DNA of 64,000 bases from Haloferax denitrificans ATCC 35960 (lineage in GTDB: Archaea > Halobacteriota > Halobacteria > Halobacteriales > Haloferacaceae): contig NZ_AOLP01000001.1 of NCBI RefSeq assembly GCF_000337795.1, forward strand, positions 124,001-188,000, written 5' to 3'. The notes beneath the pieces were generated by a model, which ran no database searches, was not told the origin of the DNA, and saw only the letters and a list, made by a program, of their open reading frames with translations. A program made the translations under genes and the position numbers. Shown here piece after piece: positions 50,881 to 60,109 of this stretch (within the stretch, counting starts at the first letter, position 1; each line of letters starts with the position of its first letter).

Positions 50881-50926
50881 TGGACGGAACTGTGCCGAAA
50901 AGGTGCGCACTCGAATACCCGGAGCC

Positions 50927-51073
50927 TCACCGACTGTCGTCGTCTTGTGTGTCGTTACGCCTCGAATTCGACCACGCGACGGCGATGCTCGGAAGTAGGA
51001 GAAGCACCGCCCCACCGAGCAAGAGGAGTGTGACGAGGAGATACAAAACCAGGGTGAACAGTAGGTCAATCAC
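50927..51073 (-). CDS. Tiny single-pass membrane protein
   Basis: The GTG-started frame encodes 48 residues: VIDLLFTLVLYLLVTLLLLGGAVLLLL split across one long hydrophobic helix (residues 4-28), then PSIAVAWSNSRRNDTQDDDSR. A short hydrophobic protein with a charged tail is plausible, but there is no independent support. Confidence 0.35.
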   Translation of the reverse strand: MIDLLFTLVLYLLVTLLLLGGAVLLLLPSIAVAWSNSRRNDTQDDDSR

Positions 51074-51094
51074 CCTCGAATCGGTACGTTCTCG

Positions 51095-51174
51095 TCAGGG
51101 CAGGCTCCGGAAACGTCGACTACGCCGTGTCGGTCGACGACCACCATCTGACACTTGACTCGTTCGGGGAATGA
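51095..51174 (+). pseudogene. PIN-toxin C-terminal remnant
   Basis: The frame GSGNVDYAVSVDDHHLTLDSFGE ending at TGA matches AGNVDYVVSGDNHLLTLDSF of the toxin at 16244. It ends 46 bp from the 3' end of the epimerase gene. This is the same toxin-to-epimerase junction found at 15697/15773 and 16654/16692. Confidence 0.8.
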
Positions 51175-51219
51175 GTTCGGAACGTTTGGCCGAAACGCGA
51201 ACCGACGCGAGCGACCCCG

Positions 51220-52140
51220 TCAGTTATCAAGATACGGCTCACAGACCCGCTCGACACCCTCCTCAAAGCTAACCTCGGGTTCCCACCCGGTCGCCTCGTG
51301 CATCTTCGAGTAGTCCGCTTTCGTGTCGTGGACGTACACTTCGAACGGATTTTCCACGTACGTTGGCTCGACGTCCGTCCCAAGCACCTCGTTTATCATG
51401 TCGACCATCTCGTTGAACGAGTAGCTCTCGCCGGTCCCCAAGTTGTAGATGCCCTGCAACCGCTCGTCGGCGGCGAGTTCCAACCCACGGACGATATCGT
51501 CGACGTGGGTGAAGTCGCGCGTCTGCGACCCGTCGCCGAAGAGCTCCGGCGACTCGCCGGCCGCGATTTTGTCGGCGAACTGCGCGACCGTATTCGCGAA
51601 CTCGCCTTTGTGTTCCTCCGCGCCGCCGAAGCCCTGATACACCGAGAAAAATCGCATCCCGGCCAACTGCATGTCGTAGTGGTGGTGGAAGTACTCCGCG
51701 TAGCGCTCCCGCGCCAGCTTCGACGCCTCGTACCCCGTCCGGGACTCGACGGGCATGTCCTCCGGCGAGGGCTCGGTTCGCGACCCGTAAATTGACGACG
51801 TCGTCGCGTACACAACCGTCTCACAGCCGTCCGTTCGGGCCTGTTCGACCGTGTTGACGAAGCCTTCGATGTTGACGCGGGCACCCTTCGTCGGGTTCTC
51901 CTCGTGCATCTTGTACGACGACAGCGCCGCCAGATGGAACACCACGTCCACCCCCTCGGTCGGGAGGTCGTCGTCGAGGACGCTCGCGTCGTGGAACTCC
52001 ACGGCGTCGTCGAGGTTCTCGGGCGTCCCGAGATAGAGGTCGTCGATTGCGATGACGTCGTTGTCGCCGGCGAGAGAGTTCGCGAGGTTCGAACCGATGA
52101 ATCCGGCACCGCCAGTAACGAGGACTCGTTTGCCGTCCAT
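51220..52140 (-). CDS. NAD-dependent nucleotide-sugar epimerase/dehydratase
   Basis: The 306-residue extended short-chain dehydrogenase probably acts on UDP- or other nucleotide-activated sugars. The NAD-binding GGAGFIG is at residues 10-16. The catalytic set is Ser/Thr in TTSSIYGS (about 117) and YEASK (Tyr about 140, Lys about 144). QTRDFTHVDDIVRG and YNLGTGESYSFNEM are typical of GalE-like enzymes. Length is standard. It is the intact parent of two truncated copies at 15773 and 16692, and its 3' end abuts a PIN remnant. Confidence 0.93.
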   Translation of the reverse strand: MDGKRVLVTGGAGFIGSNLANSLAGDNDVIAIDDLYLGTPENLDDAVEFHDASVLDDDLPTEGVDVVFHLAALSSYKMHEENPTKGARVNIEGFVNTVEQARTDGCETVVYATTSSIYGSRTEPSPEDMPVESRTGYEASKLARERYAEYFHHHYDMQLAGMRFFSVYQGFGGAEEHKGEFANTVAQFADKIAAGESPELFGDGSQTRDFTHVDDIVRGLELAADERLQGIYNLGTGESYSFNEMVDMINEVLGTDVEPTYVENPFEVYVHDTKADYSKMHEATGWEPEVSFEEGVERVCEPYLDN

Positions 52141-52325
52141 ACGGCAAAGCTCTCACGGAGTGACAAGAACGTATCGTCAACGTAGTGTGTAGGGTAGGTA
52201 GCTCTATAGTTTCCGTTCGCGGGACGACAAACTGCCACAATTCACCTGCGAGAGACCAGAGGGGCACCTTGAGGTCTTGTCTTCTACCGAGAACACAGTT
52301 CACCTACTTGTGCCCATAATCCCTG

Positions 52326-52415
52326 TCGTCCCAGAGTATACCACTATCCAAACTGTTCCATGTGTTCTGTTTCTTACCCACACACCAGTCCGCAAGTGTT
52401 CTACTGAGACAGACA
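52326..52415. repeat. Dispersed repeat, copy 2
   Basis: ACCACTATCCAAACTGTTCCATGTGTTCTGTTTCTTAC...GCAAGTGTTCTACTGAGACAGACAAG matches 17405-17505. It also matches the inverse of parts of the ~315-bp repeats at 20.7 and 22.0 kb. It lies upstream of the epimerase gene. Confidence 0.6.
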
Positions 52416-52440
52416 AGTCTCAGATGGGGGGCCAGCACCC

Positions 52441-52770
52441 CTCACCAACCTCGCCATCACACACTACCAGTCCGAGACGATTCACCCATGTTCTGATCGG
52501 AACGGCAGACTTGGACGAATCCTCATCGTCCTCCAACTGCACGACGCGGGTTATCTATTGGGTCCCTATCTCTCCCCGAATGCCTACCTCAATCGGAACA
52601 AACAGGAGTACGTTGAGAAGATGCGCGCAGTCAGCGAAGCGGGAAGCTGGCGGGGCTGGATTCAATTGGGGTTTTATTTCGAACACGGTATGGAGGACAC
52701 TACTGAGACACCTTCGCTTGGGAGAGCATCGACCCCACAACACTATGTCGTTCGAAATGAAATCTACTGA
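52441..52770 (+). pseudogene. Fic-family protein, C-terminal fragment
   Basis: The frame reads LTNLAITHYQSETIHPCSDR, then NGRLGRILIVLQLHDAGYLL, then the helix NKQEYVEKMRAVSEAGSWRGW. This is the Fic active-site loop HPFxxGNGRxxR with Phe changed to Cys and Gly to Arg, followed by the conserved helical end. The N-terminal two-thirds is missing and there is no start. The family AMPylates proteins; this remnant could not. No other feature is seen in 52141-52325 or 52771-52921. Confidence 0.85.
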
Positions 52771-52921
52771 ACAATTGATCCACTCCATATCAGCTCAGAC
52801 TGCCATATATACGGATTTCAAGCAGTAAATTCGACTCGAATACGATATCTGGGGTCGCCAACGACCCACGACGAATCGGAAATTAACACGTATATCCGAC
52901 AATCGCGTGTTTCGACGGTAT

Positions 52922-53239
52922 ATGCAATTCTGTACCGAGTGCGGCTCGATGATGCACACGGAGGGCGACACGTGGGTGTGTCGTTCCTGTGAGCACGAGG
53001 AGCCGCGTGACTCGCAAGCGGAGGCGGCGATGGCGATTCAGGACGGACAGCGAGACGACGGCGCACCCGCCGTGGCCGACGCGACGCGGGGCTCCACCGA
53101 GACGATGCAGGAGCCCTGTCCGGCGGACGACTGCGACAGCGACCGGGCCCACTACCAGATGATGCCGAAGCCGGGTGGCTCCTACGAGGTTCGGCTGTTC
53201 ATCTGCGTCGAGTGCGGTCACAGGTGGCGCGAGTCCTGA
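52922..53239 (+). CDS. TFS-like (TFIIS/Rpb9-type) double zinc-ribbon protein
   Basis: The 105-residue protein has an N-terminal zinc ribbon (CTECGS...CRSCEHEE, residues 4-24) and a C-terminal ribbon (CPADDCDSD...CVECGHRWRES, about 68-104). This is the architecture of archaeal transcript-cleavage factor TFS. The loop that normally carries the catalytic Asp-Glu pair (around SADEPxTxFF) reads KPGGSYEVRLF, so the acidic dipeptide is absent. It could be a paralogue that binds RNA polymerase without stimulating cleavage. Confidence 0.8.
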   Translation: MQFCTECGSMMHTEGDTWVCRSCEHEEPRDSQAEAAMAIQDGQRDDGAPAVADATRGSTETMQEPCPADDCDSDRAHYQMMPKPGGSYEVRLFICVECGHRWRES

Positions 53240-53270
53240 CGCTCCGGTGACTCACCGACCCACAGACAGC

Positions 53271-53441
53271 CTACCGCATCGACAACCCGGCCCCCAACCC
53301 CGTCCCGAGCGCCACGCCGATTGCGATTCCGAGCGCGAGATTGTCCGTCACGAGCCCGAGTGCGACGCCGAAGCCGGTCCCAATCGCAATCCAGGTGCCC
53401 ATCGTCGCCGAGTCGATACCCCCGTCGTCGGTCCCACTCAT
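53271..53441 (-). CDS. Small glycine-zipper membrane protein
   Basis: The 56-residue protein begins MSGTDDGGIDSATMGTW. It then has two hydrophobic Gly-rich helices (IAIGTGFGVALGLVT and LALGIAIGVALGTGLGAGL) separated by DN. Small haloarchaeal proteins with this glycine-zipper pattern are widespread. No function is known. It converges with the TFS-like gene. Confidence 0.7.
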   Translation of the reverse strand: MSGTDDGGIDSATMGTWIAIGTGFGVALGLVTDNLALGIAIGVALGTGLGAGLSMR

Positions 53442-53654
53442 GCGTGAACGATCACCGCGAGTCGAGATAGGGGTTCGTGACGGAGAACAGACAACAGACG
53501 CGCGTCGTCGACAACTATCTCGTCCGATCGCCGTGACCTGACCGAAGTCTCACAGCCATGCAACTGCCACACCACAACCCGAATCGGCTGTGGGAGTCGT
53601 AGACGTCGGACGGTGACCACAGCGGAAGATTGCGTGGTGAAACGAGCGGAACGC

Positions 53655-54077
53655 TCACTCCTCGAGGAAGCCGAGTTGCTCGGCGATCTCCCGCGGGTCG
53701 TAGTACATCCGCTCTTCCTGTATCTTGCCGTCGGCGATGACGAACGCGGACATACCCTTGTGCTCGAACGTGCGTCCGGTCGGGGGGAGGCCGTTGAAGT
53801 CGCCGTCGTGGGTCCCCGTCGCCCTCCATTCGGTCATGACCGTCTCGGCGTCTTCGAGGAGGACTTCGGGAGTGATTGTGAAATCGGGGAACGCAGTCCG
53901 AAGTTCGCGGACGTACGCGCCGAGCGCATCCGGACCGTGCAGTTCACCACCGGGAGCGCTCGGCTCGTAGGCGACGAACGAATCGGAGACGGCGTCTGTG
54001 TTCGAGTCCGCACCGTTCCAGAGCGCGAGATAGGCGCTCATGGGCTGTTCGTGTCTGGTCGAGACGTTCGAGGTCAT
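53655..54077 (-). CDS. SnoaL-like (NTF2-fold) protein
   Basis: The 140-residue protein has an NTF2/SnoaL fold: SAYLALWNGADSNTDAVSDSFVAYEP, GPDALGAYVRELRTAFPDFTI, VMTEWRATGTHDGDFNGLPPTGR and KIQEERMYYDPREIAEQLG. Members include polyketide cyclases and ester-cyclase-like proteins. The substrate is unknown. I chose the ATG at 54077. Confidence 0.82.
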   Translation of the reverse strand: MTSNVSTRHEQPMSAYLALWNGADSNTDAVSDSFVAYEPSAPGGELHGPDALGAYVRELRTAFPDFTITPEVLLEDAETVMTEWRATGTHDGDFNGLPPTGRTFEHKGMSAFVIADGKIQEERMYYDPREIAEQLGFLEE

Positions 54078-54301
54078 TGGTCTAAACACCTCGCTAGAGA
54101 GAGGTGCCAAACCGGCATATAATCGTCAGACATCTCTCGTGGGTCGAGAACCGGTTTCTCTCCGGAGGGAGCAGAACGGTGGCGTGGACAGACCGATTCG
54201 ACAGCGATTCGGACAACCAGACAGGGACGTTCCCAGCGAGCGACAATCACGGCGAGAGTTGATACGGTCCGCGAGTCTACGGTTACGTAGAGGTGAGAAA
54301 G

Positions 54302-54628
54302 ATGATCGAAACGGCGACCGTCGTACTCCAGTGGAGTGGACACGGTCCGATGGGTCCTCACGGCGGCCACGGGGTCGCCGCGGGGGGCGCGACGGCCACC
54401 GGGGGCATGGGACCGTGGTGGCTCGCGCTCGGTCTCCTCCTCCTGGTCGTACTCGCCGGGGTGAGTCTCGCGTACGTCAGTCGCGTACGAGCGGACAGTA
54501 CCGAGGCGGCTCCCCCGAAAGAAGCCGACAGTGCCATGGAAGACCTCCGAACGCAGTATGCACGCGGCGAAATCGACGACGAGGAGTTTGCAAACCGAGC
54601 GGCCACGTTGAATCTGGAGTGGGGATAG
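54302..54628 (+). CDS. SHOCT-domain membrane protein
   Basis: The 108-residue protein has a Gly/His-rich start (GHGPMGPHGGHGVAAGG), one membrane helix (WWLALGLLLLVVLAGVSLAYVS, about 38-60) and a C-terminal SHOCT motif (AMEDLRTQYARGEIDDEEFANRAATL). GTG 54293 is an alternative start. SHOCT tails are thought to mediate oligomerisation. It is a typical chromosomal haloarchaeal gene. The downstream 54629-55080 is AT-rich and shows no gene. Confidence 0.8.
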   Translation: MIETATVVLQWSGHGPMGPHGGHGVAAGGATATGGMGPWWLALGLLLLVVLAGVSLAYVSRVRADSTEAAPPKEADSAMEDLRTQYARGEIDDEEFANRAATLNLEWG

Positions 54629-55080
54629 ACGGGGGTTCGCGCAGAGAACCCGTCGAACGTACCAAAATCAGATACGTTGTCGAAGTCGAACAACTGATAT
54701 CAGATATTCGATATTCTGAGACCGTGTCTACTTTTCTATCTGTTTTCACAGTGTCGACATGAGAGAAACAACCGGTTCATATATCGCATCCATAGTCGCT
54801 TAAGAGAACAACACATTCTGCTCAGAAACAGAATCACTCACAGAAGCAGAATATAACTCGGCACTTCAGAGTAGACTTTGTAGTCCCGTGACAGAACGGA
54901 TTCCGCTACTAATCCGAAGAAGTACAACTCCTCAGTCAATTATTCATTTCGGATATATTCGTAGCCGTATCTGTCTTTGGCGGTGTTTTCATCAGCACCC
55001 AGATAGATTCAGGCACGACCGCGACCGCGACGCCCGAGTCCGCTCGGTGCAGAGACTCGTGAAACGGGAGGCGGCGGTCG

Positions 55081-56199
55081 TCAGCGGTCGAACGCGTCCG
55101 AGCGGTCGAGGAGCTCCGAGACCGACTGTCCGGCGGATTCGACGACGTCGAGCGTCACGCGTCTGGCCTCGTACGGTTCGACGATCGCGCCGGGGCCGCC
55201 GACGGTCAGCTGTTCGGTGCCGTCGTCGATGGTGAACGAGTTCTCGATGGGAATCGAGTTCGTCGTCGGTTTCACGAGCCCCTGCGTGATGTCGGTAATC
55301 GTCCCCGAGCGCGTTTCGAACGCCTCGTTCGAGTCCGCCGGTCTGAGTTCGAGCTCCGCGACGAGCGTGTAGCCGCGTTTCTGATACCGGGTCGCCGCGA
55401 AAATCGCGTGTCGGAAGCGGTCGTACGTCGCCGGAAGCTCGTCGGGTTCGTGCAGGTAAATCTCCTCTGCGAGCGGCCAGTAGTTGCCGAGGAACGACCC
55501 CACGAGCGCGGGGGACAGGCGGTCTTCGGTGAAGCTGATCGCCTGATGGTTCGACCCCCGGCCCATGACGAACTCCGGCGGGGAAAACAGCCCGTGGGTC
55601 CGGTCGACGCAGACGAGCATCGGCCCGCCGTCGGCCCAGTACCGGACGACACTGCCGAGCCCCTGCAACGCCGACTCCGAGACGGCGTCGTCCCCGTGGC
55701 CGTTGGCGAGGACGAGCGTGAGCACCCCCCGGTCGACGGCGGCCGCCAGCTCGGGCGCGAGGTCCGGAAGCAACGACGCCGGCACCGACACGTTGACCTC
55801 GTTTTCGGCCTGCTGTACCAGCGACGCGATGCGCTTTTTCACGGTGGACTTGGATTTGATGACCTCGTAGCGACGGTCCTCGCCGGGGTCGGGGTTGTGG
55901 ATGGCTTCGAGCTGTGTTTCGAGCGAGGACAACTGGTTCGAGAGCTCCCTCACGACGACCGCCGGGTCGACGGCGCGAATCGTCGTCGGCGTCTCGTGGT
56001 CGTTGACCTCGACGAGGCCGCGGTCCTCGAACTCCCCGAGGACGTTGTAGACGTAGCGCTTGGACACGCCGGCGCGCTGGGCGAGGTCGCTCGCTTTCGC
56101 CTCGCCCCGCTCCAAGAGCGCGACGTACGTGTCGACCTCTTTGTCGGAGAAACCGAACGCCTTCAGCCGTTCGCGAACGGTTGGTTCATCGATGGTCAC
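55081..56199 (-). CDS. TrmB-family transcriptional regulator
   Basis: The 372-residue protein has an N-terminal winged helix (LKAFGFSDKEVDTYVALLERGEAKASDLAQRAGVSKRYVYNVL, about 10-52), a coiled-coil dimer helix (VVRELSNQLSSLETQLEAI) and a C-terminal effector-binding domain. This is the sugar-type TrmB architecture. It lies 105 bp beyond the end of the BMP transporter operon on the same strand, so it likely controls it in response to the transported solute. A TACT-N7-GAGTG site occurs at that operon's promoter. Confidence 0.9.
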   Translation of the reverse strand: MTIDEPTVRERLKAFGFSDKEVDTYVALLERGEAKASDLAQRAGVSKRYVYNVLGEFEDRGLVEVNDHETPTTIRAVDPAVVVRELSNQLSSLETQLEAIHNPDPGEDRRYEVIKSKSTVKKRIASLVQQAENEVNVSVPASLLPDLAPELAAAVDRGVLTLVLANGHGDDAVSESALQGLGSVVRYWADGGPMLVCVDRTHGLFSPPEFVMGRGSNHQAISFTEDRLSPALVGSFLGNYWPLAEEIYLHEPDELPATYDRFRHAIFAATRYQKRGYTLVAELELRPADSNEAFETRSGTITDITQGLVKPTTNSIPIENSFTIDDGTEQLTVGGPGAIVEPYEARRVTLDVVESAGQSVSELLDRSDAFDR

Positions 56200-56304
56200 T
56201 ACCCCGTCTTTCGGGACGACCGATAATTGAACTGTTCGTTGGCGACAGGACTACGAGCGACGCGCCGGCGGCGTCGCGTCGAAGCGGCGGCCCCGCGAGG
56301 GGGG

Positions 56305-57360
56305 CTACTCCTCGGTGTCGTAGGACTCGCCGACCGCCGACGGCACGCGGGTGTAGCCAACGCCGACGAGGACGACGAGCACGGCGACGTAGGGGAACAG
56401 CCCGGTGATGCTCCCCGGAAGCGAGATACCGATGGTCTGCAGTTGAATCTGGAGCATGTCCATCGCCCCGAACAGGAGCGACGCGCCGTAGGTCCCGAGC
56501 GGGTTGTAGTTGCCGAAGAGGTACGCGACGATGGCTATCCAGCCGCGGCCGTCGACCATCGTCACGCCGGTTCCGGTGAACCCGCTCCCGATGCCGATAG
56601 ACAGGACCGCGCCGCCCAAACCGGCCATGACGCCGGAGAAGATGACCGTCGCATAGCGGACGCGGTTGACGTCGACGCCGGCGGTGTCGAGCGCCTCCGG
56701 GTTCTCGCCGGCCGCCTGGACCCAGTAGCCGTAGCGCGTGCGGAACAGGACGACCCAGGCCGCGACGGCGACAACGATGGTCAGCAAGACGAGCGGCGAG
56801 GCGTCGAAGAACAGCCGTCCGAGAACCGGAATCTCGGCGAGGACGGGCACCGAAACCGCGTCGATGTTCGGGAGCGAGGGGCTGGAGACGCCGCCCCACA
56901 GCACCGTGGCGGCGAACGGCCCGAAGCCGAGCCCGATGAACCAGACGGCGAGGCCGGCGACGATCTGGTTGGCCTCGTACCGAATCAACAGGACGGCGAA
57001 CAGCGTCGCCAGCACGCCGGAGACGAGCGCGACCGCGACGAAGGCCGCCCAGAGGTGCGCCTGCGTGATGCCGTCGCCGCCGGCGAGGAGCCACGCGACC
57101 GCGGCGCCGACGAGCGCGCCGAATATCATGAACCCCTCCAGCCCGATGTTGAACACGCCGCTTTTCTCGGCGTACAGGCCGCCGATGGCCGCGAGCGCGA
57201 TGGGCGTCGCCGCCTGCAGGGCGCGTTCGAGCGCACCGACCGTCACGAGGTCCGACCCCGGGAGGTCGACGAAAAGCAGGAGCGCGATGACGGCGACGAG
57301 CGCACCGAGGACGCCGACCAGCGTCCGGCGGTCGTCGACGAGCGTTCGAGCGGTACTCAT
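56305..57360 (-). CDS. BMP-type ABC transporter permease 2
   Basis: The 351-residue permease has about ten membrane segments and belongs to the BPD_transp_2 group related to nucleoside importers. It contains AGNPEALDTAGVDV-like loop sequence (AAGENPEALDTAGVDVNRVRY, about 215-235), typical of the family's cytoplasmic coupling loop. The start overlaps the stop of permease 1 by four bases. It pairs with permease 1 to form the membrane pore. Confidence 0.92.
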   Translation of the reverse strand: MSTARTLVDDRRTLVGVLGALVAVIALLLFVDLPGSDLVTVGALERALQAATPIALAAIGGLYAEKSGVFNIGLEGFMIFGALVGAAVAWLLAGGDGITQAHLWAAFVAVALVSGVLATLFAVLLIRYEANQIVAGLAVWFIGLGFGPFAATVLWGGVSSPSLPNIDAVSVPVLAEIPVLGRLFFDASPLVLLTIVVAVAAWVVLFRTRYGYWVQAAGENPEALDTAGVDVNRVRYATVIFSGVMAGLGGAVLSIGIGSGFTGTGVTMVDGRGWIAIVAYLFGNYNPLGTYGASLLFGAMDMLQIQLQTIGISLPGSITGLFPYVAVLVVLVGVGYTRVPSAVGESYDTEE

Positions 57361-58487
57361 TCGCGGTCACCTCCGAGCGAGGTGTACCGTCCAGCCGCGC
57401 GGAACAGCTCCGGCGCGGCGACGAACAGGACGATGAGCCCGATGACGCCGTCGACGAGTTCGCTCGGCACGTCGAGCGTGAAGCCGATGTACTGGCCGCC
57501 GGCGTCGAGGCCGCCGAAAAGCAGGCCGGCGGGAATCACGCCGAGCGGGTTGTTCGCCGCGAGGAGGCTCACGGCGATGGCGTCGAAGCCGAACGTGGGG
57601 AACGTGTTGGGGTCGCTGTAGTAGCCGAGAATCATAATCGCGAAGAGCGCGCCGGCGAGGCCGGCGATCATCCCGGAGATGGTCATCGTCCGGACGATCA
57701 TCCGCTTGGGGTCGACGCCGGAGTACTTGGCCGCCGGCTCTTGGTAGCCGCTCGTGACGAGGTCGTAGCCGAAGCCGGTCCGGTCCATCACCAGATAGAC
57801 GACGGCGACCGTCAGGAGCGCCACCCCGAGTCCGAGAATGGAAAACGACGGGCTCTCGAAGACGAGTCCGGGAAGCCCGACGTAGTCGGGGAACTGTTCG
57901 GTGTTCGGCGCGGCCGCCCCCTCCGGGCGGAGGTACGCGTCGAGCAGGAAGTAGACGACGCCCGAGGCGATGAAGTTCAGCATGATGGTCGTGATGACCT
58001 CGTTCGCGCCGGCGTACACCTTCATCATCCCCGGGAGCGCCCCGTACGCGCCGCCGGCCGCCAGCGCCAACAGCGCGGCCAGCGCCATCAGCGGAACCGC
58101 GGAGATAGACGAGTTCGGGAGCAACGGCGCGGCGAACAGGATGCCGAGGGTGGCCGCGAAGCCGCCGACGACGAACTGGCCCTGCACGCCGATGTTGAAC
58201 ACGCCCGCGCGGAACGCGACCGCGACCGCGACGCCCGTCAGAATCAGCATCGACGACTGTCGGAGCATGAACGCGAGGTTCGAGGCGTTCCCGACCGCGC
58301 CGTAGACGAGCGACGAGACGAACTCGACGGCGTCGTACCCCGAGGCGGCGACGATGACCGCGCCGATGAGCAACGCGAGCGCGGTGGCGACGAGCGCGAT
58401 GACGACGCGTTCGAGCACCGACGCGTCGAGCATGTGGTCGGCGATGCGGTCCGCGAGAGACCGGACGCCGGTCGCGGCGTCGCTCAC
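57357..58487 (-). CDS. BMP-type ABC transporter permease 1
   Basis: The 376-residue permease has about eight or nine membrane segments. The family signature FRAGVFNIGVQGQFVVGGF (about 90-110) and the coupling-loop SGYQEPAAKYSGVDPKRM (about 250-268) are both present. It overlaps the ATPase gene upstream and the second permease gene downstream by ATGA each. It probably imports purine nucleosides or similar solutes. Confidence 0.92.
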   Translation of the reverse strand: MSDAATGVRSLADRIADHMLDASVLERVVIALVATALALLIGAVIVAASGYDAVEFVSSLVYGAVGNASNLAFMLRQSSMLILTGVAVAVAFRAGVFNIGVQGQFVVGGFAATLGILFAAPLLPNSSISAVPLMALAALLALAAGGAYGALPGMMKVYAGANEVITTIMLNFIASGVVYFLLDAYLRPEGAAAPNTEQFPDYVGLPGLVFESPSFSILGLGVALLTVAVVYLVMDRTGFGYDLVTSGYQEPAAKYSGVDPKRMIVRTMTISGMIAGLAGALFAIMILGYYSDPNTFPTFGFDAIAVSLLAANNPLGVIPAGLLFGGLDAGGQYIGFTLDVPSELVDGVIGLIVLFVAAPELFRAAGRYTSLGGDRE

Positions 58488-60052
58488 GCGTCACCCTCCA
58501 CGCCGCTCGCCGCGCGTTCGGTGCCGTCCCGAGCCCGCCCGGCCATCAGTAAGCCGAGTTCCTCTTCGGTCACGTCGTCGGGGTCGACGGTGTCGACGAC
58601 CGACCCCTCGTACATGACGGCCGTGCGGTCCGAGAGCTTCTGGACCTCGTCGAGCTTCGACGAGACGAGGAGGATGGCGACGCCCGCCTCCCGCATGTCC
58701 TGAAACCGCTGGTGGATGAACTCGATAGAGCCGATGTCGACGCCGCGGGTCGGGTGGGCCGCGACGAGCACCGACGGGTCGCGTTCGAGCTCGCGGCCGA
58801 CGATGAACTTCTGTTGGTTGCCGCCCGAGAGCGATTTCGCGGTCGCCTCGGGGTTCCGCGGCCGCACGTCGTACTCGTCGATTATCTCGTCGGCGTGGTC
58901 GCCGATGCGTTGCCAGTCGAGAAAGAGCCCGTCGGAGAAGGCGTCCATCGTCTGGTTGCTCAAAAGCGCGTTCCTGACGAGCGTGTAGTCCTGAACGAGG
59001 CCCTCTTCGAGCCGGTCGCCGGGGACGTACGAGATGCCGTCTTCGATGCGGCGGCGACGGGACAGCTCGGTGATGTCGCGCCCCTGAAGCGAGACTGTGC
59101 CCCGCTCCGGGGTTCGCATCCCGGTGATGGCCTCGATGAGCTCCTGTTGGCCGTTGCCTTCGACGCCGGCGATGCCGAGAATCTCTCCTTCCCGAACCGA
59201 GAGGCTCACGTCGCGGGCCTGTTCGAGCCCGCGCTCGTCGCGCACGGTCACGCCGTCGACGGTGAGCGCGACCTCGCCGGGCGTTCCCTCCGCCGAGTCG
59301 ACGTCGAAAAGCACCTCGCGGCCGACCATCATGCGGGCGAGTTCGTTCTGCGACGTCTCCGCCGCGTCGACCGTCCCGACGGCGCTCCCGTCCCGGAGGA
59401 CGGTGATGTCGTCGGCCGCGTGCATCGCCTCGTCCAGCTTGTGGGTGATGAAGATGAGCGACCGCCCGTCGGCGGTGAGCGCCTCCATCACGTCGAACAG
59501 CCCCTCGACCTCCTGGGGCGTCAACACGGCCGTCGGCTCGTCGAGGATGAGCGTGTCGGCGCCTCGATAGAGGCTCTTGACGATTTCGACGTGCTGTTGG
59601 ATGCCGAGTCCGAGCTCTTCGATTGGCGTGTCGAGATGCTCGTCGACGGAGAAGCCGTAGGTGTCGCAGATTTCGGTGATGCGACGGCGGGCCGCCTGCT
59701 CGTCGACGAGTCCCCGCGACGAGGGCTCGTGACCGAGCACGACGTTCTGGAGGACGGTCATGTTGTCGACGAGCTGGAAGTGCTGGTGAATCATCCCGAT
59801 GCCCGCCGCGATGGCGTCTCTGGGGGAGTCGAACGAACGGGGCTCGCCGTCGACGGCGATGGTCCCCTCGTTCGGCTCGTACAGGCCGTACAGGACGTTC
59901 ATCAGGGTCGTCTTTCCAGCCCCGTTCTCGCCGACGACGGCGTGAATCGACCCGCGGTCGAGCGTGAGGTCGACGCTGTCGTTGGCGACGACGTCGCCGA
60001 AGCGTTTCGTGATGTCCGTGAGCTGAACTGCTGGTGCGGTCGTGTCTGTCAT
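58484..60052 (-). CDS. BMP-type ABC transporter ATP-binding protein (two cassettes)
   Basis: The 522-residue fusion of two ATPase cassettes energises uptake. Cassette 1 has Walker A GENGAGKTT (about 37-45), signature ELGLGIQQHVEI and Walker B LILDEPTAVLTP. Cassette 2 has GVEGNGQQEL in place of Walker A (no GKS/T), signature LSGGNQQKF and AAHPTRGVDIGS in place of Walker B. The degenerate second site is usual in the sugar/nucleoside group. ATGA overlap with permease 1. Confidence 0.94.
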   Translation of the reverse strand: MTDTTAPAVQLTDITKRFGDVVANDSVDLTLDRGSIHAVVGENGAGKTTLMNVLYGLYEPNEGTIAVDGEPRSFDSPRDAIAAGIGMIHQHFQLVDNMTVLQNVVLGHEPSSRGLVDEQAARRRITEICDTYGFSVDEHLDTPIEELGLGIQQHVEIVKSLYRGADTLILDEPTAVLTPQEVEGLFDVMEALTADGRSLIFITHKLDEAMHAADDITVLRDGSAVGTVDAAETSQNELARMMVGREVLFDVDSAEGTPGEVALTVDGVTVRDERGLEQARDVSLSVREGEILGIAGVEGNGQQELIEAITGMRTPERGTVSLQGRDITELSRRRRIEDGISYVPGDRLEEGLVQDYTLVRNALLSNQTMDAFSDGLFLDWQRIGDHADEIIDEYDVRPRNPEATAKSLSGGNQQKFIVGRELERDPSVLVAAHPTRGVDIGSIEFIHQRFQDMREAGVAILLVSSKLDEVQKLSDRTAVMYEGSVVDTVDPDDVTEEELGLLMAGRARDGTERAASGVEGDA

Positions 60053-60109
60053 GGGTTGGAGTCTACGCTGTCGGTGAAAACCCTGCGAGGTGGTGCCATG
60101 GCGGCGTCG

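Noticed and set aside
56186-57370. Long open frames antisense to or overlapping the BMP permeases and other high-GC genes (for example 56227-57621 plus, 57367-58494 minus, 58712-60226 plus, 60126-61343 minus).
   Set aside because: They are Arg/Pro/Gly-rich shadow frames produced by high GC at third positions. The overlapped frames contain clear family motifs, while these contain none.
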